Shown: in pieces, positions 1-8,337 of the stretch
Layout of the letters: each line of letters begins with the position of its first letter
Position numbering within the stretch: position 1 is the stretch's first letter
Source of the DNA: Deltaproteobacteria bacterium
GTDB lineage: Bacteria; Myxococcota_C; UBA6777
Direction: 5' to 3'
NCBI GenBank assembly: GCA_006226375.1
Contig: SBHC01000010.1
Location: forward strand, 548,492-612,491
Length of the DNA: 64,000 bases
The notes under the pieces: generated by a model
The model's database searches: none
What the model saw: the letters and a program-made list of their open reading frames with translations, nothing else
Told to the model about the DNA's origin: nothing
Made by a program: the position numbers and the translations under genes

Positions 1-1065
1 CACACCACCGACGCTGCGGCAGCTTGTTCCTAACGGACAACAACCGTTCAAGTCACACTCTTGCAGACAGCGGTTCCCAACGCTCTGACGTTGGCAGATG
101 TTTTGGCCGTTGCCGCCGCACTGGCTGGGAGCACTACACGGAGAACAGAACTCTTTGGTGGGTGTTGTTCCTTTGATTACACATTTGCCTTGCTGGGTGT
201 CGCAACGGTAACAAGGACCACAATCTTTGTCGGCGGTGCACTTCCCGCCGTACTTGTTGATGAGAGGGGTCAACCAGGACACATAATAATCCACACGGAA
301 CGACCAGCCAGAGCCATCACAGAGGGGCTGACGGCCGGAGGTTCGACCCGTTACATACGAGTTAACCGCGACGATTTGGTAGTCGTTTCCAATTTTGTAC
401 AAGCCAGGTCCACCGGAGTCACCGCTGCAGATGCTGATGCCAGTGTCTTTGGTTTCGATGCGGTCTCCCTGCACGGTACGAAGCGTAATCTCCGCGCCAT
501 ACTTTCGACCGGGAGAGCGAAGCTGGGGTTGGGTTTGGATCAAGCCATAACCCAGGAAGAGAATCTTTCGGCCCACCCAGGAGTTGTCCATTTTGGTGGT
601 GTGAATGGGAATGGGGCTTACGCCCGTCACGTCCTTCTTGAGGGTCATGTAGGCGACATCATTGAGCAGGCCCCCGCCTGAAGTACGGTACTGAGGGTGT
701 GTTTCCAGCAAATCGGCCTCGTAGAACACCGACTGAAAGTTGTTCCCTTGCCCTGTCGGCAAATCAATGCGGAACTCGACCGTTTGTCCACTTTGGCGGG
801 ATTGCTGTGCAGACGTAATACAGTGTGCCGCGGTCACCACCAATCGCGAAGCAATCAAAGTTCCGGTACAGAACGAGCGCTTGTTGGCGAGCAAAGCACC
901 CACAGCAGGCAAGCGATTGTCGGGCTGACCGCCCACTACCTTTTGCTTAACCGTGTTCAATGTGGGGGCTTGGGTAGGCGCTTCCTGGTACTGACAAGCG
1001 ACCATGCCAACACCCAACAAAAGACACAACAAACCCAACGTTAACGATTTCGACCGATGTCGCAT
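1..1065 (-). CDS. Trypsin-like (S1) serine protease lipoprotein, C-terminus cut by window edge
   Basis: At least 355 codons read in from the window edge on the minus strand with no stop. The N-terminus is a lipoprotein signal peptide ending in a GMVAC lipobox (Cys24), so the protein should be exported and lipid-anchored. A VVGG activation-like site lies at residues 43-46. The S1 triad is visible: TAAHC with His81, NDVAYMTL with the Asp, and GDSGGP with the nucleophilic Ser. After the protease domain a cysteine-rich tail begins, with repeated CxxC and CxxxC spacing, and continues beyond the window. This pairing is common in secreted proteases of myxobacteria-like organisms. The substrate is unknown. 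The family call is secure; the tail length is unknown. Confidence 0.9.
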   Translation of the reverse strand, partial: MRHRSKSLTLGLLCLLLGVGMVACQYQEAPTQAPTLNTVKQKVVGGQPDNRLPAVGALLANKRSFCTGTLIASRLVVTAAHCITSAQQSRQSGQTVEFRIDLPTGQGNNFQSVFYEADLLETHPQYRTSGGGLLNDVAYMTLKKDVTGVSPIPIHTTKMDNSWVGRKILFLGYGLIQTQPQLRSPGRKYGAEITLRTVQGDRIETKDTGISICSGDSGGPGLYKIGNDYQIVAVNSYVTGRTSGRQPLCDGSGWSFRVDYYVSWLTPLINKYGGKCTADKDCGPCYRCDTQQGKCVIKGTTPTKEFCSPCSAPSQCGGNGQNICQRQSVGNRCLQECDLNGCCPLGTSCRSVGGV

Positions 1066-1237
1066 TCTACAGCTTTCCTTCTTTGGAGAATCAATAAGGT
1101 AGGAGGCCTGTCCTTCCTGTGCAGCGACGACTGCGCTCCATCAACAGGCTATCTTTGGATGGATCATTCCCATTCAAATCATTGCAGTAATAAACCGAAG
1201 ATCCAGCCGGATCACTCGTTCCAAAACTGAACGCAAC

Positions 1238-1696
1238 TCATACAGTTGAATTTTCGTTCTTTTTCACGAACGTCGGGGAGCCATTGTGCTGCTTCCACGC
1301 GCGAAATCGCTGTCGACTCCGCTGCTGAAGCTCAGGTTGGCTGGAGTCAGCGTACTCTTGCACAGACTTGAATTGTTCCATCCAGGAGAACAGAACAGGG
1401 GAGGAGAGCTCATGAGGATGAGCCACGATCAGGTGAGAAGGAACAGGGAGCTGTAGAGGTTTCCATGAAAGAATCACGGGGTGAATACGAAGCGGACAGG
1501 GCCAAACCGCATGAGGAAGGAAGGTGGTGGACTCGTAGTTCCACAGCCCCAGATCCAGGTGTTTCGTCTGCTCCGGATTTCCCGTCCAGATCAGGACACG
1601 CTCGCCCGAAGCAACCCATCGCTCCGAAGAACGACAAATGTGCTGCAGCTTCTCTTCCCATGAAGAGACTTCGTAGAATTTAATCTCTTGTGACAT
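1238..1696 (-). CDS. holC: DNA polymerase III chi subunit-like protein (HolC)
   Basis: 152 residues, close to the usual chi length of about 145. The central segment with LIWTGNPEQ, LDLGLWNY and then FLPHA matches the HolC signature, in which a strand is followed by an invariant Asp, Leu and Trp and a PHA motif. HolC binds SSB and, through HolD (psi), links the clamp loader to single-stranded DNA. No holD is visible nearby. The preceding protease gene is on the same strand but about 170 bases further downstream, and no operon partner is obvious. The family is divergent, so the call rests on motif pattern and length. Confidence 0.75.
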   Translation of the reverse strand: MSQEIKFYEVSSWEEKLQHICRSSERWVASGERVLIWTGNPEQTKHLDLGLWNYESTTFLPHAVWPCPLRIHPVILSWKPLQLPVPSHLIVAHPHELSSPVLFSWMEQFKSVQEYADSSQPELQQRSRQRFRAWKQHNGSPTFVKKNENSTV

Positions 1697-1714
1697 CCAT
1701 CAGAAGCCCGAGGA

Positions 1715-1903
1715 TTAGGACCGATCCTCTTCGTAAAACAAGGTAATGCTCAAACAGTGAAATTCCCGATCCGAGCTTTGGGTGACGACCTTATCCACCA
1801 AACGGATGTGTGAGTTTTGACGCATCCAACGCGTGATCTCTGTTCCCAGCTCTTCACGCTCTTTCGCTTTGGTCGCAGAAAAGACTTTTACACCTGTAAA
1901 CAC
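1715..1903 (-). CDS. Small conserved protein of unknown function (62 aa)
   Basis: I chose the GTG at 1901-1903 because a strong ribosome-binding site (GGAGGT) lies six bases upstream. The frame stays open to 1981, but that extension is a basic, low-complexity stretch and is probably non-coding. The protein starts MFTGVKVFSATKAKERE and has an alternating helix/strand pattern ending in a SITLFYEE strand, like a small alpha-beta domain. It lies 18 bases upstream of holC on the same strand, so the two may be cotranscribed. Similar short proteins occur as uncharacterised families. No function is proposed. Confidence 0.6.
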   Translation of the reverse strand: MFTGVKVFSATKAKEREELGTEITRWMRQNSHIRLVDKVVTQSSDREFHCLSITLFYEEDRS

Positions 1904-2208
1904 AGTACCACCTCCAACGTCTCTCCGTCCATGACGGCGGCGGGTTTTTCTTTTGTTTGCCCACGGTTCGCCGCGAGTCACAAGCGTCTATAAAACCATA
2001 AGAATCATGCGCATAAGACATTTACCTACCGCACAGATAGGATTTAGCACTGTTGGTTGAACTTTGTCAACTCAGAAATTAAGAGTTTGACTTCCCTCAC
2101 AGATTATGTTTGTAGGAGAATGACGAAAAGAATATATGTCGTATCGACTTCCCAATATGAAGCCAGATATCAGCAAGAATATTCCCCTGAGAGGAAGGAG
2201 CTCATCCA

Positions 2209-2994
2209 GTGCTTATTGACCTACATGTGCAGTCCCATTATTCCCGCAAAGGCAAGCTCGATCCCGATGACATTGTCCGTCGAGCCAAAGATATAGGCTT
2301 GAATGGTATCTGCTTGACCGAAGACCAGCCCATCGACAAACACGACGAGCTCCAAGCCCTTGCCAAAGACCACGACTTCCCTGTTTTTGTGGGTCGCACC
2401 GTCTTCACAGAGAAGGGACACCTGCTGTTCATTCCTCGAGACACAGAGCACGTGACCAAGCACGGCGTGTTCCCCCACAACGTCGATGACGACACCCCTT
2501 TGGCCTACGACAAAGTAGCCGAACGAGCCCAAGAGCTCGGCGGAGTGTTGGTTGCAGCCCACCCCTACAAACTCCAGATCAACCACCCCATGGGCGATCG
2601 ACTGTTTGACATGGAAGGCCTCACCGCCATTGAAGTTCGCAACGGCTCTTGCAAGTCGCTGGTGAATGACTTCGCCTTGGAAGCCACCTTTCACCTGAAA
2701 CTTCCAGGTGTCGCTGGCAGTCAGACCTGCGAATCATTGAACGAGCTTGGCACCGCAGCCAGCCTGTTCTGCCAAGAGCTGGAGAGCCAGGAAGACCTCG
2801 TGGACGCGATCCAAGCCGGTCAGGTTTGGCCCGCACAGCTCCAAGACACCGTCGAATTCCGCAAGTCGAGCAGCAGCCGCGACGATCGCGGAGGACGCGA
2901 CGACCGACGAGGCGGTGGCCGTGGCGGCGACCGACGCGGTGGCGGTGGCGGTGGACGTGGCGGACGAGGTGGTGATCGCAGAGGCCGTCGCTAG
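2209..2994 (+). CDS. PHP-domain metal-dependent phosphoesterase-like protein with Arg-Gly-rich tail
   Basis: 261 residues from a GTG with AGGAAGGAG eight bases upstream. The N-terminal part is a PHP domain: DLHVQSHYS near residue 4 corresponds to the DLHxHS metal motif (the second His is Gln here), LTEDQ follows the next strand, and AAHPYK supplies a later metal-binding His. PHP proteins hydrolyse phosphoesters, as in polymerase proofreading, histidinol phosphatase and RNase AM. The substrate here cannot be told. The last ~40 residues are almost only R, G and D, an RGG-type tail typical of RNA-binding proteins and unusual on a PHP domain. The decarboxylase follows 58 bases downstream on the same strand. 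Confidence 0.75.
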   Translation: MLIDLHVQSHYSRKGKLDPDDIVRRAKDIGLNGICLTEDQPIDKHDELQALAKDHDFPVFVGRTVFTEKGHLLFIPRDTEHVTKHGVFPHNVDDDTPLAYDKVAERAQELGGVLVAAHPYKLQINHPMGDRLFDMEGLTAIEVRNGSCKSLVNDFALEATFHLKLPGVAGSQTCESLNELGTAASLFCQELESQEDLVDAIQAGQVWPAQLQDTVEFRKSSSSRDDRGGRDDRRGGGRGGDRRGGGGGGRGGRGGDRRGRR

Positions 2995-3052
2995 TCTCTT
3001 CCTTCCACACCTTCGCCCTCCCCTTCTAGCCCTCTGCTTCAGCGGCACCAGC

Positions 3053-4474
3053 ATGAACCCCAAAGACTTTCGTTCCCTTGCACACCAGATGGTGGATTGG
3101 ATGGCGGACTACGTCGAACAGGCCGGTGACCATCCTGTCATTCCCGACACCCAACCCGGTGACATTCGAGCACAGCTGCCGTCTTCAGCACCGCAAGAGG
3201 CTGAACCGTTTGCTCAGATCTTTGCCGACTTCCAACGCACCGTAATACCCGGAATGACACACTGGAACCATCCAGGCTGGTTCGCCTACTTTCCCGCCAA
3301 TCATAGCCCCCCTTCGATTTTAGCGGAGATGCTTACGGCTACGTTGGGGGCTCAATGCATGTCATGGCAAACCTCCCCCGCCGCCACCGAGTTGGAGCAG
3401 GTCGTCCTCGACTGGCTCCGGCAAATGCTCGGACTCAGCGAGTCGTGGGTCGGTAGCATCCAAGACACCGCCTCGTCGGCGACGCTGGTAGCCCTCCTCT
3501 CTGCCCGAGAGCAAGCCACACAGCACCAATACGGCATGAAGGGTGCTGCAGCCGACAACGCAGACCGCCTCGTTGTGTACGCCTCTACCGAAGCCCACTC
3601 TTCCATTGACAAAGGCGTAAAGCTCGCAGGTTACGGGTTGAATCAACTGCGATCGATCCCCACCGATGAGAACTTTGCGATGGATCCCAACGCCCTGGAA
3701 GCTGCCATCGAAGAAGACCTTGCCGCGGGCCTGCAACCTGCTTGTGTTATTGCTTGCGTGGGCACAACGTCTTCCACAGGCCTCGATCCCCTCGAAGCCA
3801 TCGGAGCCCTCTGCAAGAAACACAACATCTGGCTCCACATCGACGCAGCCTACGCGGGTTCGGCCGCCATCCTCCCGGAACACCAGTACATCCTGGACGG
3901 TGTAGAATACGCCGATAGCTTTGTCTTCAACCCACACAAGTGGCTGTTCACCAACTTTGACTGCTCCGCGTACTATGTCCGGGATGTTGACACGTTGCTC
4001 CGCACCTTCCGCAGCGACCCTGAATACCTCAAGACGGTGTACGATCCACAAGTCGTGAACTTCCGCGACTGGGGGATTCCATTGGGTCGTCGGTTCCGCG
4101 CCCTCAAGCTCTGGTTTGTACTGCGTAGCTACGGCGTCAAAGGCCTGCAAGAGCACATCCGCAACCACATCACCTGGGCGCAAGAGCTGGGAGAATGGGT
4201 CGAAGCGTCGCTCAACTTTGAGCTGCTGGCCCCAGTCCCCCTCGGATTGGTGTGTCTCCGCTTTCATCCGCCATCTGTCCAGGACGAAGAAGCGCTCAAC
4301 GCATTGAACGAAGCTCTCCTCGCGAAGGTGAACCAGGACCCTCGCTTCCACCTCACCCACACCAAGCTACGTGGACGCTACACCCTCCGCGTCTCCATCG
4401 GCCAACTCTACACCACCCGTCAACACGTTGTAGAGCTATGGAACCTCCTCCAGACCACCGCCGACCAACTTTAG
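3053..4474 (+). CDS. Pyridoxal-phosphate-dependent aromatic-L-amino-acid decarboxylase family
   Basis: 473 residues, the normal size for group II decarboxylases (aromatic amino acid or glutamate/tyrosine type). It begins MNPKDFRSLAHQMVDWMADY, as in DDC-like enzymes. The substrate loop WNHPGWFAYF, the LHIDAAYAGS PLP-aspartate segment and the PLP lysine in NPHKW (Lys296) are all intact. The frame stays open upstream to 2747, but homology begins at this ATG and the upstream part overlaps the PHP gene in another frame. The enzyme is predicted to decarboxylate an aromatic amino acid to an amine in the cytosol; the exact substrate is not readable. It converges with, and overlaps by four bases, the HupE-like gene. 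Confidence 0.88.
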   Translation: MNPKDFRSLAHQMVDWMADYVEQAGDHPVIPDTQPGDIRAQLPSSAPQEAEPFAQIFADFQRTVIPGMTHWNHPGWFAYFPANHSPPSILAEMLTATLGAQCMSWQTSPAATELEQVVLDWLRQMLGLSESWVGSIQDTASSATLVALLSAREQATQHQYGMKGAAADNADRLVVYASTEAHSSIDKGVKLAGYGLNQLRSIPTDENFAMDPNALEAAIEEDLAAGLQPACVIACVGTTSSTGLDPLEAIGALCKKHNIWLHIDAAYAGSAAILPEHQYILDGVEYADSFVFNPHKWLFTNFDCSAYYVRDVDTLLRTFRSDPEYLKTVYDPQVVNFRDWGIPLGRRFRALKLWFVLRSYGVKGLQEHIRNHITWAQELGEWVEASLNFELLAPVPLGLVCLRFHPPSVQDEEALNALNEALLAKVNQDPRFHLTHTKLRGRYTLRVSIGQLYTTRQHVVELWNLLQTTADQL

Positions 4475-5874
4475 AAAGACCGGGCCACGATCAAATACAT
4501 GGCAAGGGCCATGACACCCACGTTGAAGACAGTGACCATTTGGGGATACTTTTCTTCTTTCATCACACGGTACAACCAGGGAAAGACGATCAGCACCACC
4601 ACAAGCTGCCCCACCTCCACGCCTACGTTAAAAGACAACAAGGCGGACACCTTTTCCATCGTCGGCAGGTTGAGCTTCTGCAAGGAATAGGAGAAGCCGA
4701 TGCCATGGATCATCCCAAACAAGCCGGTCAGCCAGAAGCGGTGACCCGAGGGCTCGATTTCCTCCAGCTGAAAGACGTAGTAGAGAAAGAAACCCAGCGA
4801 GGCGACAACGCAGCCCACCACAACAAGACCTCGGCCCATCGACGCAGATTTGCCAGCAAACAACGGCGCTGCAAGCATCCATCCAAGAGAGCCGGCTGTC
4901 AGCAAGCCCAGCAACACCATTAATGCTCGGAACCACCGCACGCCCTGATGCTCCGCCAGATTCTCTACGGCCACGTACGCAATGGTGATGGCAATGAGCA
5001 CCTCCGTGACTGCCTGAGGCACCACAAGGACGCCCAGCGCGCTGAAGATCAAAGTAATCGAGTGGCCCAACGTAAACGCTGAGATCACCACCAACAACAG
5101 CCGCACGTTCCGGGCCACCACCAACAAGCACAGCACAAAGATGATGTGGTCAAAGCCCTGCAAAATATGCTCAGCCCCAAGAATCAGGAACTTCTTAAAG
5201 GTGTTCCAAAACCCACCCCCTCCAACCTGTTTTGGCGCTTTGGAAGAGGCCTTGGAAGAGCCTGCCCGTCGTTTTCGCGCCTTGGAGGCCTTCGCAGCAG
5301 CCTGAGCTTTTTTGATATCGAGCGAATACGTTGGGTACATCCGAGAGAAGATCGTGGTGTAGACGTTCTGCCCCCACTGAATCCGCCCCACATGGCGATA
5401 GCCACCGGTATCTTCCAACAGAATCTTGTTTTGGAAGATCAGCTTCTCCAAAGGCTTGGCACATCGATACACTTGCCGCAGAAACAGCCGACGTTTGCTT
5501 CGCGCCTCGCGCTTCTTCAAGAACGACTGCTCTACTACCTCGCAAAACCAGCTGTTGTTGCTCAGCTTCAGTCGCCCGGCCAGATAACGCGCCATCGCCA
5601 GTCGGTGACCGTCCATCTCGTCGAAGGAGATCCGCTTGTTCTTGTTCTTATCAAGCTTGAGGAAGGTTCCCAGGTCGTCACGACTCACAGAGACCACCAG
5701 ACGAACCTGTCGGTTGGCGGTGTCGATGGTAGCCAGTAGCGTCCCCATGGAAGTCATGTGGGCCTGTACAGATGTGGAAGAAAGCCAACCCAATGAACAA
5801 AGGGCCAGAAGCATCCAACCCAATACCCAAGACTGTCGCAGGGACTTGCGGAACATCATGTTCGACATCCTCAT
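4471..5874 (-). CDS. HupE/UreJ_2-family membrane protein with periplasmic EF-hand-bearing domain
   Basis: 467 residues. The order is a signal/anchor helix (residues ~15-37), a ~190-residue soluble part, a Lys/Ala/Ser-rich linker, then about seven transmembrane helices. The membrane part carries AEHILQGFDHIIF, FTLGHSITL and GMIHGIGFS, the histidine motifs of HupE/UreJ_2 proteins, some of which are implicated in nickel or cobalt uptake. The soluble part contains DKNKNKRISFDE, which fits the 12-residue EF-hand loop (D, N, N, I and E at positions 1, 3, 5, 8 and 12) and so may bind calcium. The start is ambiguous: a GAGG lies nine bases before the Met-Met at residues 6-7. The gene sits 97 bases downstream of lgt. 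Confidence 0.75.
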   Translation of the reverse strand: MRMSNMMFRKSLRQSWVLGWMLLALCSLGWLSSTSVQAHMTSMGTLLATIDTANRQVRLVVSVSRDDLGTFLKLDKNKNKRISFDEMDGHRLAMARYLAGRLKLSNNSWFCEVVEQSFLKKREARSKRRLFLRQVYRCAKPLEKLIFQNKILLEDTGGYRHVGRIQWGQNVYTTIFSRMYPTYSLDIKKAQAAAKASKARKRRAGSSKASSKAPKQVGGGGFWNTFKKFLILGAEHILQGFDHIIFVLCLLVVARNVRLLLVVISAFTLGHSITLIFSALGVLVVPQAVTEVLIAITIAYVAVENLAEHQGVRWFRALMVLLGLLTAGSLGWMLAAPLFAGKSASMGRGLVVVGCVVASLGFFLYYVFQLEEIEPSGHRFWLTGLFGMIHGIGFSYSLQKLNLPTMEKVSALLSFNVGVEVGQLVVVLIVFPWLYRVMKEEKYPQMVTVFNVGVMALAMYLIVARSF

Positions 5875-5971
5875 TCAAGAAAGATTCACGTGCAGAGAAA
5901 CGTTGTAGAAACCTACGCAGCAGGAGGGGATGTTGGATTCACAGAGCAAAGGCAGGTAGGAGGCAGGAAGA

Positions 5972-6997
5972 CTAGGCGGCTTGGACTTGATTGGCTCGAC
6001 CACGGAGCCAGACCCACAGCCCCACACCCATCAAAAACAGGGCTACGGAGACAGTCTGAGAGGTGGAAAGAATCTCAGGGTCGGGGATGCTTTTGATAAA
6101 GTCCCACTCAAACAGGAAGCCGCGGATCTTGTCACCTCGGAAGATCTCAATGATAAACCGCATGGTGGAGTACGCCAGCAGGTAACCCACCAATGTAACC
6201 CCGTGGAACTTCTTTCGGCTACGCAACCACAGCAACAAGAAGAAAATAAACAGGTTGCTGAAGGATTCGTACAGCTGCGTGGGGTGAATCAAGCCATGCC
6301 TGGCTGCGTCACCGATGGGGAACTTCACAGCCCAGGACATTCCCGGAGGAGCAGTCTTTCCGAAGCAACAACCTGCAGCAAAGCAGCCCATCCGTCCGAA
6401 GACCTGACCCAGCACCACCGAGGGAACCAGGATATCAGCCACTTTGAAGAAGTTCATCTTGTGCTTGCGGATAAACCACCAACTCAACGCTGCCGCTCCC
6501 AGGAACCCTCCGTAGAAGACAAGGCCGCCTTCCCACACTTGGAACAACTTCTTGGGGTTGGCCAGGTAATCCTGGTACATCGTCAAGATGAAGAGTACAC
6601 GAGCGCCCACGATGGAAGAGACCAGAATCCAGAACGTCAGGTCCAGAATCCTTTCAGGGTCTTCCCCCACACGCTTCGCTTCCTGTACAGCGAGAATAAT
6701 CCCGGTGATGAAAGCGATCGAAAGCATGACACCGTACGTGTGGATTTTGATCTCACCCATACGGACCAGCGCGACTCCCAACAAGGGAAGTCCCAAGGCC
6801 AACACCCCAGCTCCAGAGAGCCAGGTCCACAGCTTCTGTGGCGTTTTGTGGTCAGGGCTGGTTGCCCAGATCCAGGCAGCGAAGCAGAGAGCTGCTGCGA
6901 CCGCCAAAATTTTCCACGAGTTAAAGATGCCAGTACCTGGGCCAAAGAACCCTGCCCAGGTCACAGGGACTTTCCAGTAGAAGATCACTGGATGCAT
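5972..6997 (-). CDS. lgt: Prolipoprotein diacylglyceryl transferase (catalytically intact copy)
   Basis: 341 residues, a polytopic inner-membrane enzyme that transfers diacylglycerol from phosphatidylglycerol to the lipobox cysteine. The Lgt landmarks are HTYGV (residue ~86), EGGLVFYGG (~156) and the signature GRMGCFAAGCCFG (201-213), whose Arg202 matches the essential arginine of E. coli Lgt. HPTQLYE and MRFIIEIFRGD follow, the latter carrying the other conserved arginines. It is longer than E. coli Lgt (291 aa) because of an extra N-terminal hydrophobic stretch. The second paralogue lies six bases upstream on the same strand, so both are probably cotranscribed, with lspA further upstream. 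Confidence 0.92.
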   Translation of the reverse strand: MHPVIFYWKVPVTWAGFFGPGTGIFNSWKILAVAAALCFAAWIWATSPDHKTPQKLWTWLSGAGVLALGLPLLGVALVRMGEIKIHTYGVMLSIAFITGIILAVQEAKRVGEDPERILDLTFWILVSSIVGARVLFILTMYQDYLANPKKLFQVWEGGLVFYGGFLGAAALSWWFIRKHKMNFFKVADILVPSVVLGQVFGRMGCFAAGCCFGKTAPPGMSWAVKFPIGDAARHGLIHPTQLYESFSNLFIFFLLLWLRSRKKFHGVTLVGYLLAYSTMRFIIEIFRGDKIRGFLFEWDFIKSIPDPEILSTSQTVSVALFLMGVGLWVWLRGRANQVQAA

Positions 6998-7003
6998 GAT
7001 AAA

Positions 7004-8074
7004 TTAGTTCTCCCGTACGCTTTCTTGTTCACGGTAGCTGTCACTCTCGCGTGTTGCGAAGAAGAAGAGAGCCGCCACAACAGCCACCACCGAGAACAAC
7101 TGACCCCACGACAGAATGTCGAAGTCGGGCACAGCTTTGATCAGGTCGTGGTTGAAGACCATCGCGCGACACACATCGCCAACATTGGCGACACCTTGCA
7201 AACAAGCGTCGCTCTGGAAAATTTCCACACCAAACGAAAGAATGGGATAGAGCAAGAGGTACCAGAGGAAGACTTGACCGTGGTACTTCTTGTTGCTGCG
7301 GATCCACATCAAGAAGAAGAAGATCACCAGCACACCCAAGGCTTCGTACATTTGAGTGGGGTGACGCTCTGCGCCGCGCATCGCCACGCGCCAGGGGACT
7401 TCCGAGTATTTGCCGTAGCTGAAGCCTGCCGCCAAACCACCCAGGTGACCAAAGAATTGACCGATCGCGATGGAGGGAACGAGGATATCGCCAAGCTTCC
7501 AGAAGCTGATGTTGTAGATGCGAACAAAGGCCCAACACACAACCAACGCCAGCACAAAGCCGCCGAAGAACAGCAATCCACCTTCCCACAAGCGGAAGAC
7601 GCGCCACTGGTACCAAGGCATTTGGGAGCCGAAGTCAGCAGCGTACGCAGACCAGTGTGTTGCGATGTAACCTGCACGAGCCCCAACCATCGCTGCAATC
7701 AGCAGCCAGAAGGCAAGATCGAGGATACGTTCACTGTTTTCACCGATTCGCTGGGCTTCTCGAACGGCCAAGACAATCCCCACCAGGAACCCGATCGCAA
7801 CCAACACACCGTAGGTATGCAGCTGAATAAAACGAAGCTGATGCAGGCCCACGCTGGCCAATGCTCCCAAGAAACCGAGGGCAACAACCAAAGCACCCCA
7901 ACCCAACATCCGCTTGTTCTTATCGGAGTCAGGAGACAACGCCCACCAGGACACGCCAGCAGAGCCCAAAAAAGCCAACACCAACAAACGGAGGTAGGGC
8001 TTCATTGGGGCGGCAAAGCTCCAAAAATTCACAAAGTCGGCGGGTAGTTGGTACTTCAACAAAATTGGATGCAT
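7004..8074 (-). CDS. Lgt paralogue with altered active-site signature
   Basis: 356 residues, the same fold and layout as the neighbouring lgt (HTYGV at ~86, GARAGYI at ~131, WEGGLLFFGG at ~163, HPTQMYE). The signature motif reads GHLGGLAAGFSYG, so the arginine conserved in Lgt is His210. The later RFxxEIFR region reads SFGVEIFQ, with no arginine. By what is known of E. coli Lgt, loss of both arginines should abolish or change transferase activity. It may be a regulatory or accessory partner, or act on another substrate. It lies between lspA (264 bases upstream) and the intact lgt (six bases downstream). The family call is firm, the activity doubtful. Confidence 0.82.
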   Translation of the reverse strand: MHPILLKYQLPADFVNFWSFAAPMKPYLRLLVLAFLGSAGVSWWALSPDSDKNKRMLGWGALVVALGFLGALASVGLHQLRFIQLHTYGVLVAIGFLVGIVLAVREAQRIGENSERILDLAFWLLIAAMVGARAGYIATHWSAYAADFGSQMPWYQWRVFRLWEGGLLFFGGFVLALVVCWAFVRIYNISFWKLGDILVPSIAIGQFFGHLGGLAAGFSYGKYSEVPWRVAMRGAERHPTQMYEALGVLVIFFFLMWIRSNKKYHGQVFLWYLLLYPILSFGVEIFQSDACLQGVANVGDVCRAMVFNHDLIKAVPDFDILSWGQLFSVVAVVAALFFFATRESDSYREQESVREN

Positions 8075-8337
8075 GCTATGTCTTCTCCCTTAGCGGCAAG
8101 TCAATTCATCGCGTCGCATTGCACTCTCTGCCTGACAAGTCACGAGGAATCAGCCGGTTTGTTCGCGGAATGAAGGTTGAAAATCAGCGCAAACGCTCAA
8201 CGTTGCGTCGCGTTTCACGTGTCTAAAGTTGGTAAGAGATATATTAAAAGCATAGGAGAAATCAAGTGCTTTCCCCAGAGGCCACATACCTCCGGCTTGA
8301 AACGCATCCGCTTTCACCCGGTTAGTTTCCTGTTTCC

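Noticed and set aside
2057-2296. 79-residue frame overlapping the PHP gene start
   Set aside because: It overlaps the PHP domain out of frame, and no homology is visible.
5981-8047. 688-codon plus-strand frame opposite the two lgt genes
   Set aside because: It lies antisense to two well-supported membrane proteins and has the scrambled composition of a shadow frame.
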